Source of the DNA: CAIKMD01 sp036501365
GTDB taxonomy: Bacteria > Pseudomonadota > Alphaproteobacteria > ATCC43930 > CGMCC-115725
Assembly (NCBI GenBank): GCA_036501365.1
Contig: DASYAL010000017.1
Location: 1 to 64,000 of the forward strand
Direction of reading: 5' to 3'
Length of the DNA: 64,000 nt
Position 1 is the stretch's first letter; every line of letters begins with the position of its first letter. The notes beneath the pieces were generated by a model. It was not told the DNA's origin, did not search any database, and saw only the letters and a list, made by a program, of their open reading frames with translations. The translations under genes were made by a program, and so were the position numbers. Positions 47,576 through 56,347 of this stretch are shown piece after piece.

Positions 47576-48595
47576 TCAGTGCGCGGTCTTTGCCGGCGCC
47601 GGCACGTAGTGGACCTCCGCGAGCGCATCGGCGAGAAGTGTGCGGGCGACGAACGGCTCGACATCGGGCAAGGGCTTGTCCTTCGACCACTTGCCCAGCG
47701 CGATCATCTCGCGGCGGCGGTCTTCGAAAGTATCGCCGAAGAGATCCGGCGCGAGCATCGCGTCGTAGTCGCCGTGGAGTTCCTCCCAGAGCAGCCGCTG
47801 ATCCTGCGGATTGTCGATGCCGAGATAGGTCTTGAAGACCGGCAGCATGCCTTCCTCGTTGCTCCGGATGTACATGATCGCCTCGGCGATCGCGCGGATG
47901 AACGCCTTGGTCGCGGCGGGATGCGCGTCCACATAAGGCTTGAGCGTCCAAATCGTGCCGCCGAGGCGCGGGAGGTATTGGCCGGTCGTGAGCAGGATTT
48001 TGGCGCCGCTCTCTTCGGCTTTGACGGTGGCCGCCGGTGTCAGAAGCGCGGCTTGAACGGTGCCGGCGAGAAGCGCGGCGACCTCGTCGGGCTGGCGCTG
48101 GAACGAGATCACCTTGTAATCCCGTCCCGGCTCCATGTGGAAAATTTCGGACAGCACCCGAGCGCCTTCATCGTAATTGGCGCCACCGGGCTGGCCATAG
48201 GCGACCGTCTTGCCTTTCAAATCCTGCGGTTTCTCGATCCCTTTCACCGCGACGATCGCCCATTGCGAGCTGAGGCTCTGGCCCACCACGTACATCACCG
48301 GCGCGCCGTGTAATGCGGCCAGCGCGCCGACCGTGGTCACCGGCACGAAATCGACCTGCCCCGCAAGTGCGGCATTGCCCAAGGTCTTGCCGACGAGCTC
48401 GACCCATTTGGCATCAAGCCCTTCCTTTTTGAAAAAGCCGCGATCCATCGCGACGTAGGAAGGAAGGAAGAGCGTGTTGCCGCCCGGCACGTTTCCGACG
48501 GTGATCTTGGCCGGCTCGGCGGCCGCCGCGAGCAACGTCAGAGAAAGAATCGTCGCCGCTGCAACGGCGGCGGCGGTGATGCGTGCGATAGGCAT
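47576..48595 (-). CDS. ABC transporter substrate-binding protein, tandem paralogue 1
   Basis: A 339-residue protein from ATG 48595, preceded by GGGGAGG. A signal peptide (about 1-25) precedes ITVGNVPGGNTLFLPSYVAMDRGFFKKEGLDAK. It shares long blocks with the next gene (FFKKEGLDAK, LSSQW, KGKTVAYG-PGGA-YDEGAR, MEPGRDYKVISFQ, IRAIAEAI-YIRSNEEG), so the two are tandem duplicates. It carries the NMT1/SsuA fold. It faces the plus-strand permease operon tail to tail and probably supplies it, though regulation would then be separate. Confidence 0.87.
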   Translation of the reverse strand: MPIARITAAAVAAATILSLTLLAAAAEPAKITVGNVPGGNTLFLPSYVAMDRGFFKKEGLDAKWVELVGKTLGNAALAGQVDFVPVTTVGALAALHGAPVMYVVGQSLSSQWAIVAVKGIEKPQDLKGKTVAYGQPGGANYDEGARVLSEIFHMEPGRDYKVISFQRQPDEVAALLAGTVQAALLTPAATVKAEESGAKILLTTGQYLPRLGGTIWTLKPYVDAHPAATKAFIRAIAEAIMYIRSNEEGMLPVFKTYLGIDNPQDQRLLWEELHGDYDAMLAPDLFGDTFEDRRREMIALGKWSKDKPLPDVEPFVARTLLADALAEVHYVPAPAKTAH

Positions 48596-48673
48596 GGCTT
48601 GCCTCCCCGATAGACCTGGTCGAAACGTCCGCGGGCGCCGCGCAGGCACGCGAAGCCCCTGCGCGTCCTCCGC

Positions 48674-49690
48674 TCAGTTGGTTGCGATCTTGGCCGGCAC
48701 GTAGTGAATCTCGGCGAGCGCCTGATCGAGCAGCTTGCGCGCGACGAATTGCTCCGGGTCGGGCAGCGGCTTGTCTTGCGGCCACTGCCCCATCGCGATC
48801 ATTTCCGTGCGGCGGGCCTCGAAGATGTCGCGGAACAGCTTCTCGGGCATGGTCGCTTCGTAACCGTCGTGGATGCTGTCCCACAGCAGGCTCTGCTCTT
48901 GCGGATCGTCGATGCCGAGATAGGTCTTGAGCAGCGGCATCGTGCCTTCCTTGTTCGTGCGAATGTAGGTGATCGCTTCGGCGATCGCGCGATCGAAGGC
49001 TTTGACCGTGTCCGGATGCGCGTCGACGAACGGTTTCATCGTCCAGATCTCGCCGCCGAGCCGCGGGAGATAGGTGCTGGTGCTGAGCAGGACCTTGAAG
49101 CCGGCCTTTTGCGCCTTGACCGCTTCCGCCGTCGTCAGCAGCGCCGCCTGGACGTCGCCTTTGATGAGCGCGGCAATCTCGGCAGGCTGGCCCTGGAACG
49201 AGATCACCTTGTAATCGCGGCCGGGCTCCATGTGGAAGGCCTGCGACAAGGTCCGCGCGCCTTCGTCATAGGCGGCGCCGCCCGGCTCGCCATAGGCAAC
49301 GGTCTTGCCCTTCAAGTCTTCGGGTTTCGCGATGTCCTTGGCGGAGAGGATCTCCCATTGCGAGCTAAGACTCTCGCCGATCAGGAACTCGACCTGCGCG
49401 CCGTGGAGCGCCGCAAGCGCTGCGGGCGTCGGGATCGGAATGAAATCGACCTGCCCGGCGAGCCCGGCGACTTTCAGCGCGTTGGGCGCAAGCACCACCA
49501 TCTTCGCGTCGAGACCTTCCTTCTTGAAGAAGCCGCGATCCATCGCGACGTAGGTCGGCAAATGGAGCGAGGTGTAGCCGACGACGGCGCCGACGGTGAT
49601 CTTGGTTTGCGCTGCGGCAGGCCCCGAGAACGCGAGAAGACAGAAGCTTCCCGCGATGACCGACGACAGCAAGAATCGGAATCCGTGCAT
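48674..49690 (-). CDS. ABC transporter substrate-binding protein, tandem paralogue 2
   Basis: A 338-residue protein from ATG 49690 with GGGAGG eight bases before it. Signal peptide to about residue 27 (AAAQ). The mature start ITVGAVVGYTSLHLPTYVAMDRGFFKKEGLDAK is close to that of paralogue 1, and both share the same C-terminal ending type (EQFVARKLLDQALAEIHYVPAK). Differences in the first strand, GYTSLHL against GGNTLFL, lie near the expected ligand pocket and may change specificity. It precedes paralogue 1 in the transcript. Confidence 0.87.
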   Translation of the reverse strand: MHGFRFLLSSVIAGSFCLLAFSGPAAAQTKITVGAVVGYTSLHLPTYVAMDRGFFKKEGLDAKMVVLAPNALKVAGLAGQVDFIPIPTPAALAALHGAQVEFLIGESLSSQWEILSAKDIAKPEDLKGKTVAYGEPGGAAYDEGARTLSQAFHMEPGRDYKVISFQGQPAEIAALIKGDVQAALLTTAEAVKAQKAGFKVLLSTSTYLPRLGGEIWTMKPFVDAHPDTVKAFDRAIAEAITYIRTNKEGTMPLLKTYLGIDDPQEQSLLWDSIHDGYEATMPEKLFRDIFEARRTEMIAMGQWPQDKPLPDPEQFVARKLLDQALAEIHYVPAKIATN

Positions 49691-49830
49691 GTGTTCGACC
49701 TCCCTGTTTATCGGCGGATCGACGTAGAGCCGTCTGCCGTTTGTTTCTTTGAGCGACGAAAACGTCGCGATGGATAGTCGTCCCGTGCGTGCCGCCCTGT
49801 CAACGCACACGGCTCGTTACGCCTCAGCGG

Positions 49831-50286
49831 CTACTTCGCGGACGCGAGCTCCTTCAGCTTGACCTCGCCCTGATTTTCCGACGCGGCGCCGACCCAGGGA
49901 TGCTCGGAGCAGTCGAACACGACACCGTCCGGGCCGCGGAACTTGGTCTCGAAAAACACATCGCCCATGCCCGGATCGGGCCGCATGAAGCACGGCGCGC
50001 CCATCGCCTCGAGCTTCTTGATGTAGCCGTCGAGATCGTCGATCAGCACGCCGAAATGATGGATGCCGACATAGTCGAGCCCCTTGCCGAGCTGATCGAC
50101 ATTCTTGAATTTGAGGACCGCGAGGTTGAGCGTGCCGTCGCTCAAATAGATGCCCCAGGCGATGCCGCCGGGATCGTCCGGATTGCCGGTGCGTCCGACC
50201 TCTTTGAAGTCGAAGGCCTGCTTATAGAATTCGGCGGTCTTGATCGGATCGTTGGTCGCGAGCGCGATGTGACGAATCTTCGGCAC
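49831..50286 (-). CDS. VOC family protein
   Basis: A 151-residue single-domain protein from GTG 50286, preceded by GGGAGAAGCC. It has a VOC fold with His near residue 6 (IRHIALATNDP) and His in GIHHFGVLIDD. An Asp rather than Glu stands at the usual carboxylate position (GVVFDCSEH). It is a member of the glyoxalase/dioxygenase superfamily, and the metal site is plausible but not canonical. The substrate is unknown. It lies downstream of the hydrolase gene on the same strand. Confidence 0.82.
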   Translation of the reverse strand: MPKIRHIALATNDPIKTAEFYKQAFDFKEVGRTGNPDDPGGIAWGIYLSDGTLNLAVLKFKNVDQLGKGLDYVGIHHFGVLIDDLDGYIKKLEAMGAPCFMRPDPGMGDVFFETKFRGPDGVVFDCSEHPWVGAASENQGEVKLKELASAK

Positions 50287-50341
50287 GGATGGCTTCTCCC
50301 AGGCGTTGGCTTGCCCGCAGATGTAGCACGGCGGCCAAAGC

Positions 50342-51169
50342 TCAGGAAGCCTGCCGCCGGACGAAGCCCACGATGAGATCCAGCGCGCGATGCGAATTCG
50401 CCGAAGCGGGTTCGCGCGCGGTGAAGGCATGCGGCGCGCCCGGAAACTTCACCAGCTCGAGCGCGCCGCCGGCTTGGCGATAAGCGGCGGCGAAACGGTC
50501 GGCCATGTCGGGCGTGACGTTGTCGTCGTCGGTGCCTTGCAGCACCAGCGCCGGCGGCGGGTTTGTCGCCTCGCCGCGCTCGAGGATGAGCTGCGGATTG
50601 CCGTCCGCCATCGCCGCCTCGTCGGGCCAATAGGCGCGATGCGCCGCGGCGAGCCGGTCGTTGCCGTTGCCCGTGACCATGCGAAAGCGCGCCAGCGGAT
50701 CGGTGATCGACCAGCACAGCACGGCATAAGCAAGGCTCGCATCGAACGCCTCGCCGCCGGGCAGGCGGAGCGCGCCATAGGTCGCATCGCGCGGCCGGAG
50801 CGCCGCGAGCATCAACTGATGTCCGCCGCTCGAGGTGCCGAGGCCGCCAATGCGGTCGGGACGGAGGCCGTAGCCGTTGGCGCGCAGCTTCAGCCAGCGC
50901 AGCGCGTAGTTCACGTCCTGAATCGAGGCGGGATAACACGCCTCGGGAGGCATGCGGAAGTCGATCGCCATGACGACGATGCCGGCGCGCGCCAGCGCTT
51001 CATGGATCGCGACGTTCACCAGGCGATCGTTGCTCGTCCAGGCGCCGCCATGCACCTCGACCACGGCGGGATACGGCCCGCCGCCGCGCGGGCGATAGAG
51101 CCGCGCCAGCAGGGACTTGTCGCCGTGGCGGAGATATTCGACGTCCTCTGTCGTGAAATCGGCGGTCAT
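50342..51169 (-). CDS. Alpha/beta hydrolase (HSL-type carboxylesterase)
   Basis: A 275-residue protein. The oxyanion-hole motif HGGAW near residue 40 and the nucleophile elbow GTSSGGH near 113 place it with hormone-sensitive-lipase-type esterases. The acid and His of the triad would be in TDDDNVTPD and APHAFTAREP. Cytoplasmic, no signal. Its start overlaps the stop of the upstream binding-protein gene in ATGA, so the two are translationally coupled. It may hydrolyse an ester or amide derived from the imported ligand. Confidence 0.86.
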   Translation of the reverse strand: MTADFTTEDVEYLRHGDKSLLARLYRPRGGGPYPAVVEVHGGAWTSNDRLVNVAIHEALARAGIVVMAIDFRMPPEACYPASIQDVNYALRWLKLRANGYGLRPDRIGGLGTSSGGHQLMLAALRPRDATYGALRLPGGEAFDASLAYAVLCWSITDPLARFRMVTGNGNDRLAAAHRAYWPDEAAMADGNPQLILERGEATNPPPALVLQGTDDDNVTPDMADRFAAAYRQAGGALELVKFPGAPHAFTAREPASANSHRALDLIVGFVRRQAS

Positions 51170-52176
51170 TGCTTATCGGCTTCGATCGCATAGCGGGTGT
51201 CGACCATCGCGCGCAGATCGACATCCGGCTTCACCATGCGCTGCGACTTATACCAATCGAGCGGGATCGCCATGTCCTTCAGCGAGATGCGCGCTTGCGG
51301 ATCGAAATAGGGAATGCCCTCGCGGACCGTGCTCTCGGGCTGGTTCAGGCCCTTGGCGATAAGGGCGATGGCTTCGCCTGCGTTCGGACCATCGTGCCGC
51401 TGGCCGTCGGGACCGACGAAAGCCGCATCCCAATAGACCATGGCGGCGCGCAAGCCGGCGAGAAACGCATGCACGAGCTGCGGCTTCTCATTGACGATGC
51501 GCGCTGAGGTGAAGACCGCCTCGCCTTGCCGCAACGGCAGCACATCGGACACCCATCCGACGAGCTTCGCGTCGCCCTTCTGGATGATGGCATAGGCCGG
51601 CGCGGCGGTCTGGACAGCGGCGTCGACCTGATTGCCGGCGATCGCCGAAGCGACGACGCCATTCGATTGCAACGCCTGGAACTTGATGCCGCTCGGATCG
51701 AAGTGGAAGTGCTGCGCGATCTCGACCACGAAGAGCTCGAGCGGCGAGCCGCGCTGGGTGATGGCGACCGAATGCCCGGCGAGATCCTTCAAGGATTTGA
51801 GTCCCGCCGCATAAGCCTGGTTCGACGCGATCACGCCGACGCTCTGGAAGCCGGGATGATCCCAGGTCCCGCCGGCGATGACCTTGAGCACGCCTTGCGA
51901 AGCGAGGTTGTAGAAAGCGGCCGTGATGCCGGTCGAGCCGACATCGCAATCGCCCGACGCCACCGCCACGGCGATGGGCTGCGCCGAATCGAAGAAGATC
52001 AGCTGGGCATCGAGGCCTTGCGCGGCGAAAAAGCCCTTGTCCCTGCCGATGATGCTCGGGATGCCGCCGCTCGAGCGGACGACGCCGATCTTGATCGGCT
52101 CGGCCGCAAGGGCCGTCGCCGCGTTGATCACGAAAACGAGAGCGGCGCCGAGCGCAAAAGCGGGGCCGAGCCTCAT
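51166..52176 (-). CDS. ABC transporter substrate-binding protein (NMT1/SsuA type)
   Basis: A 336-residue protein from ATG 52176, where GGAGG lies close upstream. Signal peptide to about residue 25 (ALAAE). Blocks SNQAYAAGLKSLKDLAGHS, SGGIPSIIGRDKGFFAAQGLD and LPLRQGEAVFTSARIVN mark the family. It is clearly closer to the protein at 3453 than to the tandem pair at 47.6-49.7 kb. It is the first gene of a short operon with the esterase, and possibly the VOC gene. Confidence 0.87.
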   Translation of the reverse strand: MRLGPAFALGAALVFVINAATALAAEPIKIGVVRSSGGIPSIIGRDKGFFAAQGLDAQLIFFDSAQPIAVAVASGDCDVGSTGITAAFYNLASQGVLKVIAGGTWDHPGFQSVGVIASNQAYAAGLKSLKDLAGHSVAITQRGSPLELFVVEIAQHFHFDPSGIKFQALQSNGVVASAIAGNQVDAAVQTAAPAYAIIQKGDAKLVGWVSDVLPLRQGEAVFTSARIVNEKPQLVHAFLAGLRAAMVYWDAAFVGPDGQRHDGPNAGEAIALIAKGLNQPESTVREGIPYFDPQARISLKDMAIPLDWYKSQRMVKPDVDLRAMVDTRYAIEADKQ

Positions 52177-52263
52177 GGCGATTTCCTCCCTCTTCTTGTG
52201 AGCGGCCGTCGAAGGGAATAGTCTGTCACGCAAAGTTACCGAAGTCGAATGGAGGAAACCCGA

Positions 52264-52731
52264 ATGACCACGCAGGTACGCCTGTCCGTCGACGGCAAAT
52301 CGCACACGATTTCGGTCGACGATCCCAACATGCCGCTGCTCTATGCGCTGCGCGACGAGCTCGGCATGTCCAATCCGCATTTCGGCTGCGGCCTCGCGCA
52401 ATGCGGCGCCTGCACCGTGCATGTCAACGGCGAGCCGACGCGCTCTTGCGTCACGCCGCTGTCGGCGGTGACGGATGCGAAGATCGTCACCCTCGCCGGT
52501 CTCGGCACGGCCGAACATCCGCATCCGCTGCAAGCGGCCTATGTCGCCGAGCAAGTGCCGCAATGCGGCTACTGCATCAACGGTTGGATCATGACCGCGG
52601 CGGCGCTGCTCAAGAAGAACCCGCACCCGAGCGACGACGATATCCGCAAGGGCCTCACCGGCCTCAAATGCCGCTGCGGCACCCATATGGCGATCATCCG
52701 CGCGGTGAAGCGCGCGGCGGCGACGGCGTGA
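52264..52731 (+). CDS. 2Fe-2S subunit of a molybdenum hydroxylase (IorA-like)
   Basis: A 155-residue protein from ATG 52264, with GGAGG before it. The plant-ferredoxin-type cluster uses Cys42, Cys47, Cys50 and Cys62 (FGCGLAQCGACTV). The second cluster uses Cys101, Cys104, Cys136 and Cys138 (CGYCINGW, KCRCGTHM). It is the small electron-transfer subunit of the isoquinoline 1-oxidoreductase type. It is followed after 11 bases by the large molybdopterin subunit. Confidence 0.93.
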   Translation: MTTQVRLSVDGKSHTISVDDPNMPLLYALRDELGMSNPHFGCGLAQCGACTVHVNGEPTRSCVTPLSAVTDAKIVTLAGLGTAEHPHPLQAAYVAEQVPQCGYCINGWIMTAAALLKKNPHPSDDDIRKGLTGLKCRCGTHMAIIRAVKRAAATA

Positions 52732-52742
52732 GGGAGGCAATC

Positions 52743-55022
52743 ATGACGTCACTCGACCTTCTGCGCTCCGACCTCACCCGCCGCGGCATCCTCAAAGGCA
52801 CCGGCGCTCTCGTCATCAGCTTCTCGGCGCCGGCGACGCTCGCCGAAGCCGCGATCGCGGCGATCGCCGCGCCAAAGCCGCTCGATCCGACGCAGCTCGA
52901 CAGCTATCTCGCGATCCATCGCGACGGCTCCGCGACCGTTTTCTTCGGCAAGATCGATGGCGGCCAAGGCACCGATGTGGGCATCGCCCAGATCGTCGCC
53001 GAAGAGCTCGACCTCCCCGCCGACAAGGTCGCGGTGGTGATGGGCGACAGCGCCAAGACCATCAATCAAGGCGGCGCCAGCGGCAGCTTCGGCATCACCT
53101 GGGGCGGCAAGCCGATGCGCCACGCCGCGGCCCAGGCGCGCCAGACGCTCCTCGATCTCGCCGCGAAACGGCTGGACGTGTCGGCCGACAAGCTGACCGT
53201 GACCGACGGCGTGGTCGCCGTCCTCGATGCGCCGGCGAAGAAGATCACTTACGGCCAGCTCGTCGGCGGCAAGTTCTTCAACGTCACGATGAAATGGAAC
53301 GGCAAGATCGGCAACGATCTCGACGTCGATGGCGGCGCGCCGCTGAAGAAACCCGCCGATTACAAGGTGGTCGGCACTGCGCCGCCGCGCCGCGATGTGA
53401 AGCCCAAGGTCTTCGCCCGGCCTGCGACCTATGTCACTGACATCCGCCTGCCCGGCATGCTGCATGCGCGCGTCGTCCGCCCGCCCGTCGCGGGCGCTGA
53501 GGCGAAGTCGGTCGACGAAAGCTCGATCCGCAGCATCCCCGGCGCGCGCGCCGTGCAGAAGGACGGCTACATCGCCGTCGTCGCGCCCAAGGAATGGAAC
53601 GCGATCCGCGCCGCGCAACAGCTCAAGGTCGACTGGTCGCAGCCGGCCCCGGCCTTTGCCGATCCGGCGCAGCTCTACGACACCATCCGCAAAGCGCCGG
53701 TGCGCAAACGCACGGTCGAGAAGCAGACCGGCTCGGTCGATCAGGCGATGCAAGGCGCCGCCAAGGTCGTCGAGGCGGATTACGAATGGCCGTTCCAGTC
53801 GCATGCCAGCATGGGCTCGGCCTGCGCCGTTGCCGAAATGAAGGACGGCGTGATGACCGTCTGGACCGGCTCGCAGAAGCCGCATTACGCGCGCGATGGG
53901 GTCGCGGCGCTCTTAAAGCTGCCGCCCGAGAAGGTGCGGGCGATCTGGCTGACCGGCCCCGGCTCCTACGGCCGCAATGACGCCGGCGATGCGGCGCTCG
54001 AAGCCGCGTTCCTCGCGCAAGCGACCGGCAAGCCGGTGCGTATCCAGGGCATGCGCCCCGAAGGCATCACCTGGGACACCAAAGGCCCCGCCTCCGTGCA
54101 CCATGCCAAGGCCGGGCTCGACGCCGCGGGCAAGATCATCGCCTATCAGTTCGAGAGCAAGGGCTTCTCGCGCCTCGATCTCGACAGCAATGAATCCGAT
54201 CCCGCCTACAGCCTGATCGGACAGCAATGGGGCGTGGCGCTGAAGCCGCTCGATTCCTTCGGCACACCCGACGAAGCCTACGACATCCCGAACCAGCTCA
54301 AGGCCTGGGAGACGATCGCACCGATGCTCGATCGCGTCTCGCCGCTCCGGACCTCGCATCTGCGCGATCCCGTGGGCCCGCAGATCCATTTCGCCAGCGA
54401 ATCCTTCATCGACGAACTGGCGCTGGCCGCCAAGACCGACCCGGTCGAGTTCCGCCTGCGGCATTTGAGCGGCCGCGATGCCGCGGCGGTGAAAGCCGCC
54501 GCGGAGAAATTCGGCTGGACGACGCGGGTCTCCGGCCCGTCGAGCGACAGCAAGGCCGATGTCGTGACCGGTCGCGGCATCGCCTATGCCAAGCGGCTTG
54601 GCACCATCGTCGTCGTCGCGGCCGAAGTCGAGGTCGATCGCCGCAGCGGCAAGGTGCGCACCAAGCGCTTCGCCGTCGCCCATGATTGCGGCTGCGTCGT
54701 CAATCCGGCGCTGCTGCACAACACGATCGAGGGCAACATTGTGCAGGCCACCAGCCGCAGCCTTTGGGAAGAGGTGCGTTTCGACAAGCAGAAGGTCACG
54801 AGCGTCGATTGGCTCACCTATCCGATCCTCGACATCACCGAAGCGCCCGAAAAGGTCGACATCGTGCTGCTCGACCATCCGGAGATCCCGCCGACCGGCG
54901 CCGGCGAGCCGTCGTCGCGGCCGGTCGCCGGCGCCATCGCCAATGCGATCTTCGACGCCACCGGGGTGCGCATCCGCCGTGCCCCGTTCCGGCCGGAAAA
55001 CCTCAAAGGATCGTTCGCGTAG
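52743..55022 (+). CDS. Molybdopterin-binding subunit of aldehyde/isoquinoline oxidoreductase type (IorB-like)
   Basis: A 759-residue protein from ATG 52743 with GGGAGGC before it. A twin-arginine start, TRRGILKGTGALVISFSAP, suggests Tat export to the periplasm. Molybdopterin-binding blocks FGKIDGGQGTDVGIAQIVAEEL, INQGGASGSFGITWGGKPMR and the late GEPSSRPVAGAIANAI with the conserved catalytic Glu are present. It hydroxylates an N-heterocycle or aldehyde using water, passing electrons through the 2Fe-2S subunit. No XdhC-type cofactor maturation gene is next to it. Substrate not provable from sequence. Confidence 0.92.
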   Translation: MTSLDLLRSDLTRRGILKGTGALVISFSAPATLAEAAIAAIAAPKPLDPTQLDSYLAIHRDGSATVFFGKIDGGQGTDVGIAQIVAEELDLPADKVAVVMGDSAKTINQGGASGSFGITWGGKPMRHAAAQARQTLLDLAAKRLDVSADKLTVTDGVVAVLDAPAKKITYGQLVGGKFFNVTMKWNGKIGNDLDVDGGAPLKKPADYKVVGTAPPRRDVKPKVFARPATYVTDIRLPGMLHARVVRPPVAGAEAKSVDESSIRSIPGARAVQKDGYIAVVAPKEWNAIRAAQQLKVDWSQPAPAFADPAQLYDTIRKAPVRKRTVEKQTGSVDQAMQGAAKVVEADYEWPFQSHASMGSACAVAEMKDGVMTVWTGSQKPHYARDGVAALLKLPPEKVRAIWLTGPGSYGRNDAGDAALEAAFLAQATGKPVRIQGMRPEGITWDTKGPASVHHAKAGLDAAGKIIAYQFESKGFSRLDLDSNESDPAYSLIGQQWGVALKPLDSFGTPDEAYDIPNQLKAWETIAPMLDRVSPLRTSHLRDPVGPQIHFASESFIDELALAAKTDPVEFRLRHLSGRDAAAVKAAAEKFGWTTRVSGPSSDSKADVVTGRGIAYAKRLGTIVVVAAEVEVDRRSGKVRTKRFAVAHDCGCVVNPALLHNTIEGNIVQATSRSLWEEVRFDKQKVTSVDWLTYPILDITEAPEKVDIVLLDHPEIPPTGAGEPSSRPVAGAIANAIFDATGVRIRRAPFRPENLKGSFA

Positions 55023-55064
55023 AACTATAAGAATCTTCCAATAAGTGTTTGTTTTTATTGAATC

Positions 55065-55093
55065 GAAAAGCCGCGGAACAACTGCGGCTTTTC
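55065..55093 (+). terminator. Rho-independent terminator after the molybdenum hydroxylase operon
   Basis: GAAAAGCCGC (55065-55074) pairs with GCGGCTTTTC (55084-55093) across nine bases, with T-rich sequence in the second arm. Confidence 0.75.
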
Positions 55094-55148
55094 TGCGTTG
55101 TCTCTATGGTTTGGGGCGCTTCGCGCCCCAGTAGAGGAGATTATCCCG

Positions 55149-55412
55149 ATGAAAACCCGCTTCGCGGCCTATGCGGCCATCATCGCACTTTCGACGGCGA
55201 CGACCGTCGCGGCTCATGCCGTCACGATGAACAACCCGGCGCAGGATCAGGCCGAAAACCAGATCACCGCGCAGCTCAACCAGCAGCAGGTCGAGAACGG
55301 CAACTATGGCGTCGAGACCTATCAGGGCATCATGCAGCGCCAGAGCCAGGGCGCGCCGCAGGAACAGATCGCACAGCCGCCCGATGCCGGCGATCTGAGC
55401 ATCATCGAATAG
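55149..55412 (+). CDS. Small secreted Gln/Asn-rich hypothetical protein
   Basis: An 87-residue protein from ATG 55149, with AGGAGA upstream. Signal peptide to about residue 23 (AHA-V). The mature part is Gln/Asn-rich (NNPAQDQAENQITAQLNQQQVENGNYG, QRQSQGAPQEQ). No domain recognised. Terminators flank it on both sides (55065-55093 and 55437-55465), so it is its own transcription unit. It could be a periplasmic or extracellular peptide of unknown use. Confidence 0.7.
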   Translation: MKTRFAAYAAIIALSTATTVAAHAVTMNNPAQDQAENQITAQLNQQQVENGNYGVETYQGIMQRQSQGAPQEQIAQPPDAGDLSIIE

Positions 55413-55436
55413 TCCGCCGCTCTTGCGGCACGGACG

Positions 55437-55465
55437 AAGGGCCGCTCGATGAGCGGCCCTTTTCG
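55437..55465 (+). terminator. Rho-independent terminator
   Basis: AAGGGCCGCTC pairs with GAGCGGCCCTT around a GAT loop, and the next bases are TTCGTTT. It closes the small secreted-protein unit. Confidence 0.7.
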
Positions 55466-55490
55466 TTTGAGGCGAAACAAGTAACATCTC

Positions 55491-55583
55491 TCGTCATTGC
55501 GAGGCCGAGCCGGGCGAGGCCGAAGCAATCCAGCGTACACTAAGAGACTGGATTGCTTCGTCGCTATGCTCCTCGCAACGACG
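55491..55583. repeat. Interspersed palindrome with GCAATCCAG core
   Basis: CGTCATTGCGAGG at 55492 and CCTCGCAACGACG to 55583 frame CGAAGCAATCCAG and CTGGATTGCTTCG. The arms form a long stem. It is a second repeat family, distinct from the CCTGAGCG type. Confidence 0.75.
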
Positions 55584-55598
55584 TCACGATAAAACCGT

Positions 55599-56246
55599 TC
55601 AGTGCTCGCCGCCGAGCTTCACGCGCTGGGTCGCGATCGAATGCGCGCGACGCCGCTCGCGCTCCTCGGGCGGCAGCTTCTCATAGAGCTCAGGATTACG
55701 CAGCGTCGTGTCCTGGCCGTTGACCGGCTTGTCGATCGCCTCTTCGAGGCTGTGCGCCCATATCCATTCCTCTTCGGGACGGATCGTGTCGTTCGAGCCG
55801 ATCTGGTCGAGGCCCCAATAGATCTCGAGCCGGTGGCCGTCGGGATCACGGAACTCTACCGCGATCTGCGCGCCGGCGCGGCGCCGCCCCTCGAAATCGA
55901 TCGGCACGTTGTGCTTCTTCAGGTGATTGCGCGCGATGATCACCTCATCGAGCGTCGCGACCTCGAAGGCGATGTGGTTGAGCTCGATCGCCGGCGATTC
56001 CTCCGGCATCGAGCCGACCACGGCGATGCCGTGATGATCGGCGTTGCAGCGGAAGAACACCATGCCGCCGGGCGCGATCTCGTCGGTGTAGACGTCCGAG
56101 ACCTTGAAGCCCATCACCTCGGTATAAAAGCGTGTCGAGCGCTCGACATCGGTGACGTTGAGCACGATGTGGCCGATCTTGGTGATGTTGAACGGCATGC
56201 CTTTCGGCCGCGTGTGGGATTTGATCTTCTTCTTGTCGACCTTCAT
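55599..56246 (-). CDS. VOC family protein (catechol dioxygenase-like)
   Basis: A 215-residue protein from ATG 56246, with AAGGAGCGAGG before it. Metal-ligand candidates are His in GHIVLNV near 25, His in LNHIAFEV near 90 and Glu in RLEIYW near 139. A 70-residue charged C-terminal extension (PPEERERRRAHSIATQR) follows. It is more similar in layout to extradiol dioxygenases than to glyoxalase I. It stands apart from the gentisate-type cupin at 57.4 kb but could serve the same ring-cleavage region. Confidence 0.84.
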   Translation of the reverse strand: MKVDKKKIKSHTRPKGMPFNITKIGHIVLNVTDVERSTRFYTEVMGFKVSDVYTDEIAPGGMVFFRCNADHHGIAVVGSMPEESPAIELNHIAFEVATLDEVIIARNHLKKHNVPIDFEGRRRAGAQIAVEFRDPDGHRLEIYWGLDQIGSNDTIRPEEEWIWAHSLEEAIDKPVNGQDTTLRNPELYEKLPPEERERRRAHSIATQRVKLGGEH

Positions 56247-56347
56247 CGCCTCGCTCCTTCGCTCGCACCAACGCTGGCGCCTCTAGCCTAGCGCAGAAAG
56301 CAAGGGCGGGCTATTTTCCCGCCAGACCGATCAGGGAGGTACATAAG

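Noticed and set aside
52401..52742. An N-terminal extension of the molybdopterin subunit through the 2Fe-2S gene
   Set aside because: The extension is an out-of-frame reading of the small-subunit gene. GGGAGGC precedes ATG 52743 and the Tat signal starts there.
55492..55583. Possible small RNA gene from the strong palindrome
   Set aside because: Its arms match a widespread interspersed repeat type, and no promoter or unique sequence suggests a dedicated RNA.
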